Origin: Antedon mediterranea
Taxonomy: Eukaryota > Echinodermata > Crinoidea > Comatulida > Antedonidae
DNA: 64,000 bases
Reading direction: 5' to 3'
NCBI RefSeq assembly: GCF_964355755.1
Contig: NC_092675.1
Location: 26,514,412-26,578,411, forward strand
Positions 1 through 15,300 of this stretch are shown piece by piece (position 1 is the first letter of the stretch; every line of letters begins with the position of its first letter). The notes beneath the pieces were generated by a model. It was not told the origin of the DNA. It did no database searches and was given only the letters and a program-made list of their open reading frames with translations. Both the position numbers and the translations under genes were made by a program.

Positions 1-161
1 ATACACCATCATGAGCAAGTTACTCATGATCAATGCCACTGCAGGTTCACATACGGCATCATGAGCAAGTACATCATGAGCAAAAAATGACCATGTTGAA
101 TCAGTACATTACTAATACCATTATTCTTACATTAAGATAAAAGTTTAAAGGTTTATTTTAC
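1..161 (-). other. NDST intron 8 (partial)
   Basis: Follows the donor after exon 8. The first 90 bases contain a short duplicated motif (catcatgagcaagt occurs twice). The next coding exon is not in the window. Confidence 0.7.
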
Positions 162-327
162 CTGATACCATGAATAAGCTCTCTTTGAGGGGCTTATCAG
201 TAATGTTATCAACTTGGCTTTGGGTAGCAGAGAATGTACTCGGCGAGGAACATTTGGATTATCAAAATATGTAGCACTCTTCTCAAATGTCACGGTTGAA
301 GGGTTTCCTGGGAAGAACTCCAGGTAC
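162..327 (-). CDS. NDST: NDST coding exon 8 (sulfotransferase domain)
   Basis: Acceptor tttatccag; donor CAG/gtaaaa. It completes a split Trp codon and encodes [20 protein letters not shown] through RAYSWYQ. This is the conserved sulfotransferase region after the PAPS loop; FEKSATYFD and the arginine of PSKRAYSW are in the positions expected for the family. It ends in phase 0. Confidence 0.93.
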
Positions 328-3300
328 CTGGATAAAGATAAAAGTAAGTTGTTGGCTTAAATCCAGGACCATGCAAAGCAATTTATTTGTGGTACCTTTC
401 ATTTACATGTACAGAAGAGTCTGTTTCATTTAAATACTAAAAGATGGTTGTCAACTTTAATTTTATTTTATTTTCAGTACAGTATAATGTTTTATATTAC
501 ATGTAATTGACTCTCTGGCCTCAATGCTGTTGTTACAGAAAGTTTGTGTATTATTTTTTGCTAATGAATGTTAAATATATCGGATAATATAATCCTTTTT
601 TTTATCAATATCATGTCTTGGGTATAAGTCCACCCAAGGTTAGGACTAAAAAAATGTTAATGTCGACGTAACATAGAGACAGTATCAATATGTACATTTC
701 TTCATAGTATGAAATTAACTTACCAATCAATGCCTCTAAAGTAATTGGTCCCACTGAAAAACTGCACCTCTTCATACGTTTTAGTGCTATCTATATTGCT
801 ACGTATGGCTGGATGCATACTTAAAAATGTGTAGAGAGCAGTGGTTCCTAAAAGATAATTGTTTTTAAATTAACACCTGTTCCCACAAAAAAAAATAGAA
901 AACTTATGTGCATAAAAAAATTAATTTCTACAATAGAATTTTGATTAATAATTAGCGTTTTCTTTTGTTAAAATTTAAGAAATATTCTCGAAGATGCAGA
1001 TCACAACATAGCCCTGGTGGTATGTGAATCAAATCTCCAGTTCGAGTTGCCATGCCCTCAAATTTGTTACATATGACGGATATCTTTGTAATACTGGTTT
1101 GTTTCAATCAACATTAAACAGGAAACAGCTTTGTTTATTAAAGTTCATTCTTGTTTCTTTAGAGTACATATTGCTAAAATAATGTTTTCATAACTTTCAC
1201 TTTAAACACTTGTAACTTCAAATAGCTATCATAAAAAAATAAATAGTATTTTTAAATGTACTTTTTGAATGTTCATAAATGTTTGACCTTTCAAAGAAAT
1301 CATTAAACAAATATTATTTGCTTTCTGTTTTTAAACTACAACAAATATTATTTTGCAATTGTTCAATGTGTTAATTTTAAAAATCAGTCTAAAATGTCAC
1401 CTGTTTTTTGTGGGCCAATGATCAGAAAGTCTGGCAAGTTTTTGCATGATTTATTCTCCGCCCATATTTCAAGATGTCGTTTATCATCACATGGATTCTA
1501 AAAGAAAATAATTATTAAGTTATAGTTAAGAATGATGCCCTTAACATTTTGTTTCTCATGTGTACATATTATGGTGGTACTTGAGAATAATCATCCCACA
1601 CAATCATACTGAATTTCACATTCAATATGAATGAATGACAACATAGATTATGAATATGATTAAAGTGTAACAATATAAAAAATTTAGTACAGTATTAATA
1701 TTGAGATATGGCGTAATGGTAAGGGGATCACAAACAACTATTTGAGAGGCATGGGTTCGAGACCTATCTGTGCAATATTGCTTATATCCTTTAGCAAGAT
1801 ATTTTACATATTAATGTACACAGAAAGCATATTACAGTAAGTTTAAATAAAGAACGTTAGTACTTTGAGCATGGTACTGTGGCTGTCATGTGTCCTTAAG
1901 CCTGGTTTCCATAAAATCGTTACACGACAGAGCGTAGAGATTCTATGGAAACGCTAGAATTTATCAGGGATCTAGTACGCGAGCGCTAAATATTCCTTGG
2001 TACGCGTATACGATTCATCGCCGACAAAATCGGCAAAGTTGAACATGGTTGAACTTTGACGATTTGACTGCGATGAAGCCTTCCTGATTGAGTCGGTGAC
2101 ATCTGCGCGTGTAGCGATTTTAATGGAAACGCTGTAGCGACGGTGTAGCAATTTTATGGAAACCAGGCGCTACTGAGGACAAATAATACATTTACACATT
2201 TTGTTATAGTTACTGTAGTTTAGTTAAGCAGTAATTTAGTAATACAGTTTAATAGTTGACCAAAAAGTGATGTTCTACAGTTTGAAGTGACAATTTGTTC
2301 TCATTATGTTTCATATCATTTCCTTGCTGATAATCGTCGTCTAAAATTGTCTTGCGCAATCGGGGCTAATTAACTTATAAATGAATCGGTATAAATGTGT
2401 CTGACAGTGTTGAAATGTTCTCACATTAGATGCACATTATAACATCATTAGATGTCTCAAAACATAATAATTAACTTGGCCAAACTTGACAGCATTAATA
2501 ATAAATTTGTGCTAAAAAATTAAGATGAATGCTTCCATTGTTTCATATCTGTATTAAATTAGTAAACCTTATTTAAGATAAAAAAAAATAAATAAAACTC
2601 AGGGGTAGGGGCATCTCAAAGGAAGGGTTAGCAAATATTGCCCTGGCTCAGATAAGGTGGGCATACAAAATTCACACCTTTAAGCTCTGTCTACTCTATT
2701 AAACTAGTTTGACAACAAAAATGTGATGTGTCCAAATATGGTAGTGATATGCACAAATATCATAGTGATATGACATCATCATGTCCATATATGGGCACAT
2801 CACATTTTTTTAACACATAAAGTTTGATAGTGTAGACAGAGCTTTACACTTAATATCAGTATCCACTAATACACTTTCCTATCAGAGTAAATCTAATAAA
2901 ACCTTGTTACGTACAGTCCACAGAGGTTCTTTCTGGTCTGGATATAAATTAAAGTATTTTTCAGCTAGTTCCTTCGGCGGCACTGTCTTCAATCTTAGGT
3001 TCGTCCACTTATCAACAAAGTTGATGACGTTATCAAACGTGTACAGCGCAATTCGGTCGTTACCATAGTTTGACAAATGCGTCATGTATATGTTCACCTA
3101 GAGAGAAATTAAAAATATGGCTGTCACGATTTATTTGACCACTGTATCAAATGGTTCTGCTGATTTTATTTAAATGTACTTTAGTTAAAAGCTCAAAACC
3201 CTAGACACTTATTTAGTCCAGATTGGTAAAACTTTTTCTCTTGAGAGAATTCTCTTCATCACATTCGGTTGAAACATTATAATGAAGTACTAAAGATGTC

Positions 3301-6300
3301 AAGTTCTTTCTCAGAAAAGTATTTTAAACAACTAGCAATATTTACATAAATATTCTTAAAACATGTGTAGTTTAGTGTATGATCTATTATACTAAAAAGA
3401 AAACTTTGAAATATAAATTGATATTTAATGTGTGTTCTAGTTTGCTTGCATAGTTGAAACTAAATACCTGGTTTAATTTGGTTTTATCTTGGAATGTATT
3501 TTATTAGCTTGAGGGCTAAAAAATAATATTTACTAGTATGGCATAATATTTCATGTTTAACCTCTTTTCAACCATTCAGCATAATAGGCCTATATCTATT
3601 TATTCATTACAAAATTAAATACTTATTCATTATATAGGTCTAGACTTCATTATAGGCCTATACTTACTTAATACATTATAATAGGCCTATACTTAATTAT
3701 AATAGGCCTATACTTATTCATTATAATAGAAATTTATAGTTACATTTAATAAGTATACTATGATTTTCATATGATTGCATCTTTGGTCGTATTTAAAATT
3801 TAAAGAAAATGCCTACAGCAATTAAGAAAAAGGCATTCTCTAATTAAATATATATATAATAATTTGAGATAAATTAGCCTTTTGTTGTCATCTTATATTC
3901 TTCCTTCATTCCAATTAAGAATTTACTTTGCATTTTCAGGATAGGGACATTACACACTAAAGTCATTTTAGCCCATACCCTATAACCACTTTATGATTGT
4001 ACCTGTACTGACTATGCACTATAACATTTAAGAATAGATAAGCTTTCTCCATATCCTACATTAGGTTTGATTGCTTCATAACAACATCAAATATTATAGT
4101 ATTATTTGGCATTTGCAGATGATGTAAGTAAAGATGACCTCTCTGATAACATTTCAATTCAATCACATCTAAATTGTGTAAACCACAATTTCATCAATAT
4201 GTGTACAGTCCACAGCTATAAAATATTTTCGTTTTGTTTTACTTACGGGATTGTCAATGAATGTTCGGAAGAGTTCTCCCCCTTGTATACTCTTGTCCAA
4301 TTTTGCTCGTCCTCCTGGGTACTTTTCCAGAAATATTGTATGAGTAAACAACCCACAAGTTTGTCTTGGCAATACCTGGAAAACAAAAAAACACTTCTTT
4401 TGTGATTGATATGACTTTTTGAAACCTTTATTCTATAAAAAATAATGTGTTAATTAAAGATGTATTGTCCCCCCTGAAAAAATATTTTTTTAAAACATTT
4501 TTGTTGAATATGCCATTTTAAATGTAACATAATAGTTACCCACTTTGAAAAAAAAAATGGATAAAAAAAATGTATTTAACTAAAAAAAATGTAATTTAAA
4601 GCAAAAATGGTCAAATTGGCTGACAGCCAATGGGTTTTTGGTTGAATTTAACCATTTATTTTGTCATATTTTAAGTAAAAACATTATTTGTTTTTGGTTT
4701 TTTTTACGAAAAGTGATTAACCTTATGAAAACTACAAAATAACATATTGAATTAATCTTCATTTTCATGGTTTTGGGGGACAAATCATCTTTAAAAAAAA
4801 AACATGTTTATACATGATTCATGAATAAAGTAATGTATTGTACTGTACATTGCAAAATATTGTATAACCTAGTATTATAATTAACATCCAATATGAAATT
4901 CTATAATACGTCATGTCCTTGTCTAACTGTATTATTAAATATTAATACTTAATAAATATTTTTTTTTAATGTATAAATTTTACAGTATAACAGATCCGCT
5001 GGCTATGTAAAGGTTTTTACAAGACAAAATCAATTAATCATTATTCTCATTTTTGTCAATTTACATCTAAATTATGTTGTTTTTTTTTACCTTGAATACA
5101 TAAGTTTTATAAAATTTGTAAATTCATAAATCCAACAGGGACGACCTTGATCACATGAGCTAAATTGTATTATTGATTGTACATAAAGCAAACTACGCAT
5201 AATGGTATAGTGTGTAGTACGGGATTTTATTACTTGGTAATTGGATATAAAATCAATCAAATTATAATTATTATACAATAATAACTTGTATTCAACAGAA
5301 AGAATAACAAAAGTGTTATTACAGTAAGTAAGCCAACATTATTAATAAGCATAAATTGGTAACTCTGTAGTTTTGTAAATTGGATTTTCAATCGTATGTA
5401 ATAATTTTTTTTCTTAAACGGTTAGCAACATAGCAAGAACTCGTCAAGTGATATCAAACAGATGAGAAAATAATAAAAGTTTTATAATTTACAAATAAAT
5501 ATCTATCGGAATGTTACCATACAAAACAAAATACATTTTTCTATATTTGTTAACTTTGTATGGTATCAAAATAAAAAAAGGTAAGTCCTATATTCATTTT
5601 GAACGCAAGGGAATGAGCTCAGCAGCCAGGCTGTTAGCTCATTTTACTAAGCCTTGGCATTATGTGGTAGGATGGCCAGTTCCTTTCCACGCCGCCTTAA
5701 CTCCTAGATGGTATCAAAATAGAACAAATCAAATCCACTACTAACCTTGATCCCTTTGTGGATATATCCTTTTCGCCTTCTAGCTGGGTAGAGATGAGGA
5801 TACTCCTCTGTACTTGTGACCTGTATGTCCCACACCTTCTTCCACATCTCATACAGTTGATTGTGAACCGGATAGACGCCAGCGTGGTGAGGCGCCACGG
5901 CATAGTTGTTATTCAGAGGTATACCATGTTCCTGAAATTACAAAATAAGTTTGCAATAAGGCATGTGACGCAGTGTTAACAAAGTTGGACTACTGATCAT
6001 GAGTTTGAATCAAACGTTCGCAAAATTGCTTGTATTCTTTATAGGAAAGATATTTTATTTACCTTTGCCTTTCTCCACACAGATGTACAAATGGGTATTA
6101 ACTATTATTGGTAACTTTGCGCCGACTACTAGCTATAACATTATTGGAGTATGTTTCCGATACATGTTTGATTAAAAAATGACCAGGGTAATAATACTGT
6201 ATGTACAGCGCTTGAGGTTTCACATCATTAGGCGTTTTATAAATCCAAGATATTATTATAAGAATGGGCGAGTTGAATTTTTTAAGGTCGTTAATTTGCA

Positions 6301-9300
6301 GTTTTTTGTTTATTAATAGTATTACAAAGAGAGGACCTACAGTATTTAATAAGAACATCAACTATTACTGCAGGGAATAATTTCGCCAGTGTAGCATAGC
6401 AAAAAGCTATACAAAACAACATTATTGCTACACATTTCTAAAATTGTGTAGCAAAAAAAGACAATACAAAACTATGTTTCTCGACTAAAAAATCAGTTTG
6501 ATAGCAATAATTGCTAAACAAAATTTTAAAATGAAATTTTTCCCTGTACTGTATTATATTCTTTAAAAATATACTCAAAACAAACTGTAATTACTCTCGC
6601 AATATATAAATTGTTTCTGAAAAAAAGTTATTAGCTTTTAAAAAGCCCAATTACTTATAAAAGATCTTCTTGAAATTATAATATGTTAAAACAAATTTTT
6701 TAAAAAGGTAAACACAACCAACAGTTGTTTTTCATATTAGAAATTCTGTTTATATAATGTAGATAAAAAAAAGAAATTCAATTATTCCATAGAAGGAAGG
6801 AAGCAGGAAGTAGTATAAACAAACTTAAAAGGTTTCAGTGGAAAGCAATTATTCCTATTTAAGAATTATGAGTCCCTAAAGTACAGTGCCTCAGAGATAT
6901 CTCTGAGTATGCTAACCGCTTCTTGCATAACATTGGAAAATGGAGCTAGAAAAATAGCATAGTAAAATAACTTCATTTAAACTCTGAATCATAACATCAG
7001 TGAATATTAAAATAAAGATTCATTTGGTTTTAATATATTATTATAATTTGTGTAATTTTGTGTATTTCCTCTGTAACCCACTGATTGACAGAAACATTTT
7101 CTTTAGTATCAGGATTAGGAGTTTGTTCATCTGACAGTGGAAAACAATATAATGAGGATGAAATACAATACCATATATCTTCTGGTATAATCCAACGCAC
7201 TCTAGAACATGAAATTGGTCTGACTTGGGAGTGGGGCTATTACCCGGAGGAATATCAGTGTAGGAAAAAAATTATTGGTATTGAACTGGCTAGGAAGAAG
7301 ACCCAAAGTTGTATTATACCGTACAGAACTGTATGTTTTTAAGCTGGATAGTGGATGCCAACTTGGAATGAAGAAACATAAAAACAATATGTATCTCAAG
7401 AGTCAATGGTAATGTTCTGTGATCTGTGACTTCACATACCATATCCATGTATTTTGTTTGAAAACAATATCCAATTCATCATCTTGAAGAAGGTAAATAG
7501 AAATGTTAGGCATATTGCCAAGGATAGGCATATTGCCAAGGATAGCATGCCATTCCAATTCATTCACTATTCTTCTTAAAGGTGGGAACACTGTTCACAG
7601 ACAAACATACAGTACATCTGATCCATTGTTTTTCGTCTTAAAGATATATTGTCTCCAAAAACATGAAAAATGAAGATTAATTAAATCAGACTTTGAATAG
7701 GTTATTTTGTAGTTTTAATAAAGTTAATCACTTTCATAGAAAAATAAACAAAAAAAATTATGTTTTCACTTAAAAATAACGTAATAAATGGTTAAATTCA
7801 ACTAAAAATCCATTGGCCGGCAGCCAATTTAGCCATTTTTCCCTTTAAATTACTGTTTTTTCAGGTAAATACATTTTTTTAGATCCAATTTTTGGTCAAA
7901 GTGGATAACTAATGTGACATTGAATGGCATGCAACAACAAAAATTAAAAAAATTATTTTTAAGGGGGACAATACATCTTTAAGAAAAACATCATGACAGG
8001 ATTTGAACCCAAGCCTGTTAACCATCAATCTACTACTTCACTACAAACAAATAAGAAAATCAAATTTATTAATGAATGTATGATATGAATACAAGATGAT
8101 TATATATTAAAAGGGAAATAGTTCTTTACTTGCTCTACATATTGGCTAAAAACAATAAAAAGGATTGCATTAAATAAAACAAGGGTAAAATATCTAGAGT
8201 AATGACGCTCTAGGGAAGTAATTATACCTTAAGCACATAAAACACAGTAACTCGACTATCTTTTATCATTGTATATTTTTGCCATGTTCTTATTAAATTC
8301 CAATCACATCTTATAAATATAGGTGGCTAGGTGATATACAGTACTGTAGCAATCAAATATATGCTGTGCATGTTCTAAAACTAGCTACTGTTCAGAACAT
8401 GATTAATTGGCACGACACCAAGTTACAAATCAGGCTCATATTATTATCACCTACAGTACATCTTAAGCAAGAACCATCCCAGAATGCCGCATTAGGGGAA
8501 GTCTATGGCGGTGTTTTTGAAATTATTATGTTTCTGGGACCAAAGAACCAACATCGTATTAAAATTGTTTTGCGAAAGTAGCAAAATTTCCATAGAATTC
8601 TCTGAAATATCTGAAATAGAACGGTGCCAACTCCAGTTGTTCAAAGTCCACTAAGGGTGAATTTATAAAAGTTCCAGGTGCGTCTCCGATTAACTCATTC
8701 CTTAACAAGTTTTTAGTGGCCGATTGTTTGATTCAGCAGATGAAGCAGCAAATTTGCAGGGTACATACTTTGGAAGTATGTTTGTAGTGACTCATCAGAT
8801 ATTTCAAAAGAAAATGAAAATTTTATGCCAATTATTTTAAGTTCATTTAAAAAATAAGAACATTAAATCAATACAGACCAGACTAGTCTTAAGCTCTGTC
8901 TACACTATCAAACTAGTCGACAAAAAAAGTGTGATGTGCCCAAATACGGTAGTGATATGGCCAAATATGGTAGTGATTATGTCCATACAGTATATGGTGG
9001 GCACATTTTTTGTCACATTAGTTTGATAGTGTACACACAGCTTTACGTACAGCATGTGCAGATTAATATTTTGTATAAATGTACCACTATTTGCCATTTA
9101 CTGTCAATTACTGACACTGAAACAAGATATCTTACAAAATAATTTGAACAATTACTGCAGATTCTTTAGCATTTCAACATATTACAGTTTTGTGATTTCT
9201 ACAACTGAGCGAGTACCCTACTTTCTAGCTCATTTCTTCAATTCAAATTAATAAATACCCATCAAATGTGAACAAGAGAAAATTGTCAATTATAAAAGAT

Positions 9301-12300
9301 ATTTCTTAATAAAATAAATGCACAGATATAAAAATTCTCAATCACGTTATAGATCTAAACAATTAATTTCTATGATTGTTGTACTGCAAACTACTTTATA
9401 CTACAGCAAATGTGCGTACAAGTGTTGAAATTTTATTCCATATTTATTGAAACATGTTGAGTGATTTAAATGCACAGGCGACATGGATGAGTGCTAGTTA
9501 CCGTTAACTATATCTAGCGCTGAAAATTTATTCAAATGACTTCTTGTCCTAATTACAATTTTAAAGCAGTCAGTATTTATAATTTTTGATGAGCTTAATT
9601 CCGTCGAAGCTTGTTGAAATTCACAATTCTTTTGATTTAAAGTAGAATCTCACTTCATACATATTCTAAATTTTGGATGGAATTCTAAATCTCCCAATCA
9701 TTTCAAGTACAGCTGTCATATTCCTTACAGTAATTACATCTAATAATTTACATTATTATTTATAGTACAATAGCTATTTTAGTATAAAAAGTAATGAATG
9801 TTTATCAGTGCAATGGAACAAATAATTTCATGAAGTAAAAATAGAACATTTCATCTTAAAAAATTATGTGATCTACTGTACAAATACAATGTAAAACATT
9901 AATTGATTTTATAACACACCTACAGTACTGTACTTTAAGGAGAGACTAGGTCAAGGTCTAAACCATTCAAGAAATCAGCACTCCAATTTTTTATGCAGGT
10001 ACAACAATTATAGACAGTGCACATTACTGGTTGTTTTTCGACCAATAATAGATAACACAATTAAGTTTCAATTATAACAAAAACTAGAAAATAGAATCAG
10101 TTTTGTTTTTCAATATTTATTTTAAAATATTTGTACATTTGTAGCTTTTTAGTTCATTTCTATTGTCAATGTTGCAATCACTGACCGCATACAGTAAGTT
10201 TCAATTATATAACAAGTGCTTACTGTAATGCGTTTCAATCATTAATAAATTTCCTACAAAATCTATTTGTATGAATCCAGTCCAGTGTTAAAAAGCTACT
10301 TTGCTTCGCACACTACTGACGTCCACATGTTGACAGCAATGAGTTTAATAAATCACACTGAAAACGCACACGAATCCAATTAATTATTTCAAATGTGGTA
10401 TTAAATTGAACAAAAAACTATTGTAAATTTGATTCAATTTATAAAATACAAATAGATAAATTCGGAATAGAAAAATGATATGTTTTATAGTATTGAGTAG
10501 TATTCAATTAAATATTTGATATTATTTATTCTTTTTGCATAATTTATTTGATTGAATTATTAATTCCTAATTTATCTTGGTGTGAAAAACTATATTAAAT
10601 TTCAACAAACTATATTTATTAAGGATACAGTATTTTATGTGGTTTTTGATTGCCATTCTTCTTCCCAAACTTTTTTTAATAATAATAATAATAATAATAA
10701 ATAACATTTATAAAGCGCAAGAGACAAAGGTTTCAAAGCGCTGTGTTTTCCAAGATCAGTGCAAGTAGTAGCGTGCGATTATGCTTCTCTGAAGAGATGA
10801 GTTTTGAGTTTAGTTTTAAATGTGATAACAGATTTTGATGAGCGTATTTCGAGTGGTAGAGTGTTCCAGAGTTTTGGGGCTGCGACAGCGAAAGCACGAA
10901 ACAATAATAATATAATAGAACAATATTTAGCTTTGTTAATACAGTACAGTCAACTTTCCCAATACCGGACACCCTTGGGCTAATCTAATATGTTTACAAG
11001 GTAAAAATGAACCTTTTGGAACCCAAGAAAATTCTGGTTTTGGGAGAGTTCCGGTTTCAAAAGAGCCTGGTATTGGGAGAGTGTATTTAAAGTGGAAAAT
11101 GAACCAAAAACATTGTGATTATTGTAGTTCATATTGATAGCATTTCAACAAAAAACTGAATGATGATGTGTGACATGGTTGGACATCAGCAAAGAGACAT
11201 CATCCTATAATAAAACATTCATCAAATAATAAAATAATATTATAAGGTTAGAATTTACATTTGTAGTAATAAGTTATTTGTATCCTATTGCCTTTGTTTC
11301 AATTATATATTATGACCTTCTTGTGTCAGATGGAAGGTCAACTATTGTCTGATAAGATGTACAGGTATAAAGGAAATTTAATATGAAATGAACTTAAAAT
11401 TATGATTTTAAAAGTGTTCACTGGAGTGAAATTAATATCATCAAAATAAATAACTGATTCAGTACCAATAGCTTAAATACATTCAATAAGAAAAAGTTTA
11501 AAAAATATTATATTATTTGATAATACTATTATCAAATTTATATCACATCTACAACAAAAATGACTTGATAATAATTAATTAATAAGTGTACATATAAGTA
11601 AATTTGCATTAAATTACCATATTTAGGACCAAATAGGGTATACAATAAATATTATTTGCTATATTAGCACATAAGAAACTGAGTGGCAATACCATCTAAT
11701 TAATATTCATATCACAAAGCTACAAATATTAATAGTTGGAATATTTAGTAATGATAATATTAGAGATCGTTAATCATAATTTCGAATAATGATATCAGGA
11801 TAATCAATATTCTTTTTAATTATAGTATGTTGAATATTATTGATCATAAATCATAAAGTTATTGTGCAATGCTGAAACTGCATTTGATAAAGATTAAAAA
11901 AATATTCTGGGCACAGTATTACTTGTCAATTATGCTATAAATACCTGTATAAATTATTTTACACTAGATTTCATTTAAAGGGACATACACACTGTCCAAA
12001 TAATATAATAGTACAGTAGTCCCTATTAAGAGGACACCCCATCAAAAGTGATTCACATCGAAAGTGATCGAGTTCACCTTTGTAGTCCCCTGGGTCTGTG
12101 TTATTAAATTGTTTGTATTGTTCATGTAATATTATTTGGAATAAATTGAATTAGAACCTAAAAAAGCAACCCCTTATTGGGTTTCAGGAGGTCTACACGG
12201 AATAGTGGTTGGCTATACATTTAAAACATATACAGCACATAAGCTGTGGGCTGTCAGTGAAAAGTGCTGAGCTTTATTTGATGTCCTACTGTATCTTTTG

Positions 12301-15300
12301 CATTACAATTTGTGAAATTTAGAGGGGGGCCCGGACTTGAATCTGCCCACAGGGGTGTCCCCTCAATAGGCATGTTGCAACAGTAGTTTAGTTCTTATCA
12401 CAATATAAACTTGTTTTCAATGTGATGTCATTTGAAAATTTGTTGCTTTCATTTCAATAGGCCTCCTCATCACCTCACCAAGTTTAAAGGAAAGGTGGAG
12501 GGGGAACTTCTTTCGAACCACCTTTAATTGGTGGATCTTTATTTTTTTTTTTTACTAACAGTAACACTTCATATTCAACCCTTTATTAAAAATAAAATTG
12601 TCTTATTGTTCTGATTATAAAAAATTCAGCTCTGAAACATATGTAAGTTTCTGGTCATTACAAACAGCAATTTATTAAAACTACTTTTGGAAAGAAGGTA
12701 AAAAAAAGCAGACGACATGAAGTAGGCAAGAGCAGACGATGCTACTAGTAGCCGTTAAGCCTAATCTGGCATTCAATGAGCCATTGGCAAAAAATAATTA
12801 ATTACTTACAGTATTCCAAATTTCTAGATAATATTTCTCTTGGCAATTCACTGCAATTTGAGAAGACCGAACATAAACACTGTACTTGTTTGTTTCATAT
12901 TATTCATCCTCATTTGAGGAAATTCAGATTATGTCCTCAACGGACCTACGGAACCAACAGTGCAGTAACTATTACAGGGGATGATAGACCAGTCGGTCCC
13001 TTAATAAAAAGAATGGTTGGTATACCAGGGCTCAAAATTCTTATACCTAACAACAATTTCTTGGCCAGCTACTACTGTATTCTTTGCAACGTTATACACA
13101 CTTCCAATCTCAAGAAAATGGAATCGCTCACCACATTCAAACATCTCCTCAAATCCCACCCTTTTTCCACTTTCAATCTAATCGCGATTAGACGCACCCA
13201 GCATTTTGCGCCATATTAATTTGAACTTTAACTAGTTTGCTAAATTAAATGTTTGAAAAATATATTTTTTTAAATAAAAAACCAAACTATATTGAACATA
13301 CCATATTTGTTCACAATAAATTTAATTTATTATTATTATAACTCTATTGATCTTCAACAACAATGTTACTATTCTCGTACAAATTCCATAAAACACAACA
13401 CGTACAACAATTAAGTATGCATGCTCGATGGTTTAATTATACTACTCAGAAATTTTATATCGAATGACAGATGAGGCATAATTTTAGAGAGGATGAGCTA
13501 AATTATAATGCAGGCAGACCAACTGTGTTGTACCTACACATCTACTACTATCTATATTAAACACTCTCCTGGGAGTTACTACGAACTAGTTAAATCATCA
13601 TTTAGGTGTTTTCTCTATTTTTTTACGAATGCCTCATGCATAATAGAATGTGTTGTGCAATAGTAATATAATTATAGGCAAAAAAGAGAATAGAAAAATA
13701 TGAATATTTCATACAAAAAATTCAGTTGTTATGAAAGCAATGGTGTGCGATATTATATGAATACTTATTTGTGATTATTCGCTTGCTGTACTGTGTGGTT
13801 AATTTAGAAATTGAAGCTACTGGTAAATTGTAACCTGTGTCATTGTGGACCAAGCCCATAGCCAGGATTTTTTTAAATACAAGGGTTCCTTTATTCCCGC
13901 CCCCCCCCCCCACCACCAAAAAAAAAGAGGATGCAAGCGTAGTAGCTGAAGAAAAATTGATTAGTGTAGGTAGAATTGGCCATAACATTGTCAGAAGTTA
14001 GGCCCATTTACTAGCATTTTGCTGTTGTTGGTCTCTATCTTTCGAGCCATACGTACCCCCTGACCAAAGGCTTGTGGACATACAACTGTTTGATGGCTGC
14101 TTGACATGCTTTAGGGAGAAGGAAATTATTGTATGTTTTGTCCACACCTGTGCGCTCAATTCACCCGGGTACGGGCCTTTCACACCTGATCCAGTTCCAA
14201 TGCGGAAATTAAACCATGTCTCAAAGTTTTCAATAACGTACATTTAATATGTAGCGAATCTGAACTGGATCCGGACAGGTGTGAAAACACTTTATATTCA
14301 AATTAAAACACTTTCAAACATACAATTGTATTTTTGTTCTGATTATAAATTATAGAAAATTCAGCTGTGAAACATATGTAAATCCAAGAGCATCTTGAGA
14401 ACACTTGTTATTGGCCAGAAATAGAGAATATAAACCTTGTGGGGCCAAAGGTTCCTGCTCCTATGGTTTTCAACATTTCATAAAAAATTCAAAACTGTAT
14501 TGTAAACAAATTGTGCTCTTGGATTATTTTGTCATGACATCACATTACGTAAGCATAAAATACCAAACGTTGAATTAATAACCGATACACAGTCCCCACT
14601 TGCTATGCATTGTAAAGTGGATTTTGGACATCTTGTTTGCCTAATGATCTCAATGAACGTGATCTAGAAAAAATATTTAAAGCACCATATTTGGAAAACT
14701 GTAGCCTCTAGATACTTTGTTAATAGCCATAAAGTAAAATAATCCTCGTCAAAGTGGGCATACAATGAAAAATAGACGAACAGAAGATTAGAATGAATGG
14801 GCTTAATAGCAGACATTACTCTAGAGCAAACCATTTGCCTACAAGGGGACTCTAAAATTACGATACCTGGTTCAATGTCATTGATACATGGATTGTGTAT
14901 CACTTTGTAGATTAGTAAATAAAAAATAATTACTTTATTTTTATTTATGTTTCCATTATTCTAAATTAGTATAATATTTAATAAATACCCTATATCTGAC
15001 AGAGAAACATTGTGTTTTATATCATTATGAATAGGTGTATTCAACCCTGGGTTGTTTTTGGAACATAATAAGCACATCTACTGTAGCTCCTTCAAAGCCC
15101 TCGTCGTTTATGCAAGCAGTAAGAGTACATGCGAATGTGAGGTGACCAGTTGAATACGCGTAATAATTACATTGAGGTATGGTATGTAAGAATAACCGAA
15201 TATTAACATTATTTATATTTGTTTTTGGCAGATTGCTTATTTTTATATAAGAATTCTACTGTAGTGATATTGATTGAAAAACAGGTGTGGATTGGACAGG

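Noticed and set aside
4106-4405. 99-codon plus-strand frame
   Set aside because: It is antisense to NDST exon 4, begins with a non-ATG codon and has no family resemblance.
5511-5979. Plus- and minus-strand frames overlapping NDST exon 3
   Set aside because: These are other-frame shadows; only the frame giving [16 protein letters not shown] continues across both splice junctions.
7085-7342. 85-codon plus-strand frame
   Set aside because: Non-ATG start, no recognisable domain, inside a repeat-rich intron.
8440-8660. Possible decayed coding segment on the minus strand
   Set aside because: Several stops in each frame and no recognised motif.
12776-13219. 147-codon plus-strand frame as a gene
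   Set aside because: It lacks a plausible ATG context and domain; only its end resembles a LINE RT tail, so it is listed as a weak transposon fragment instead.
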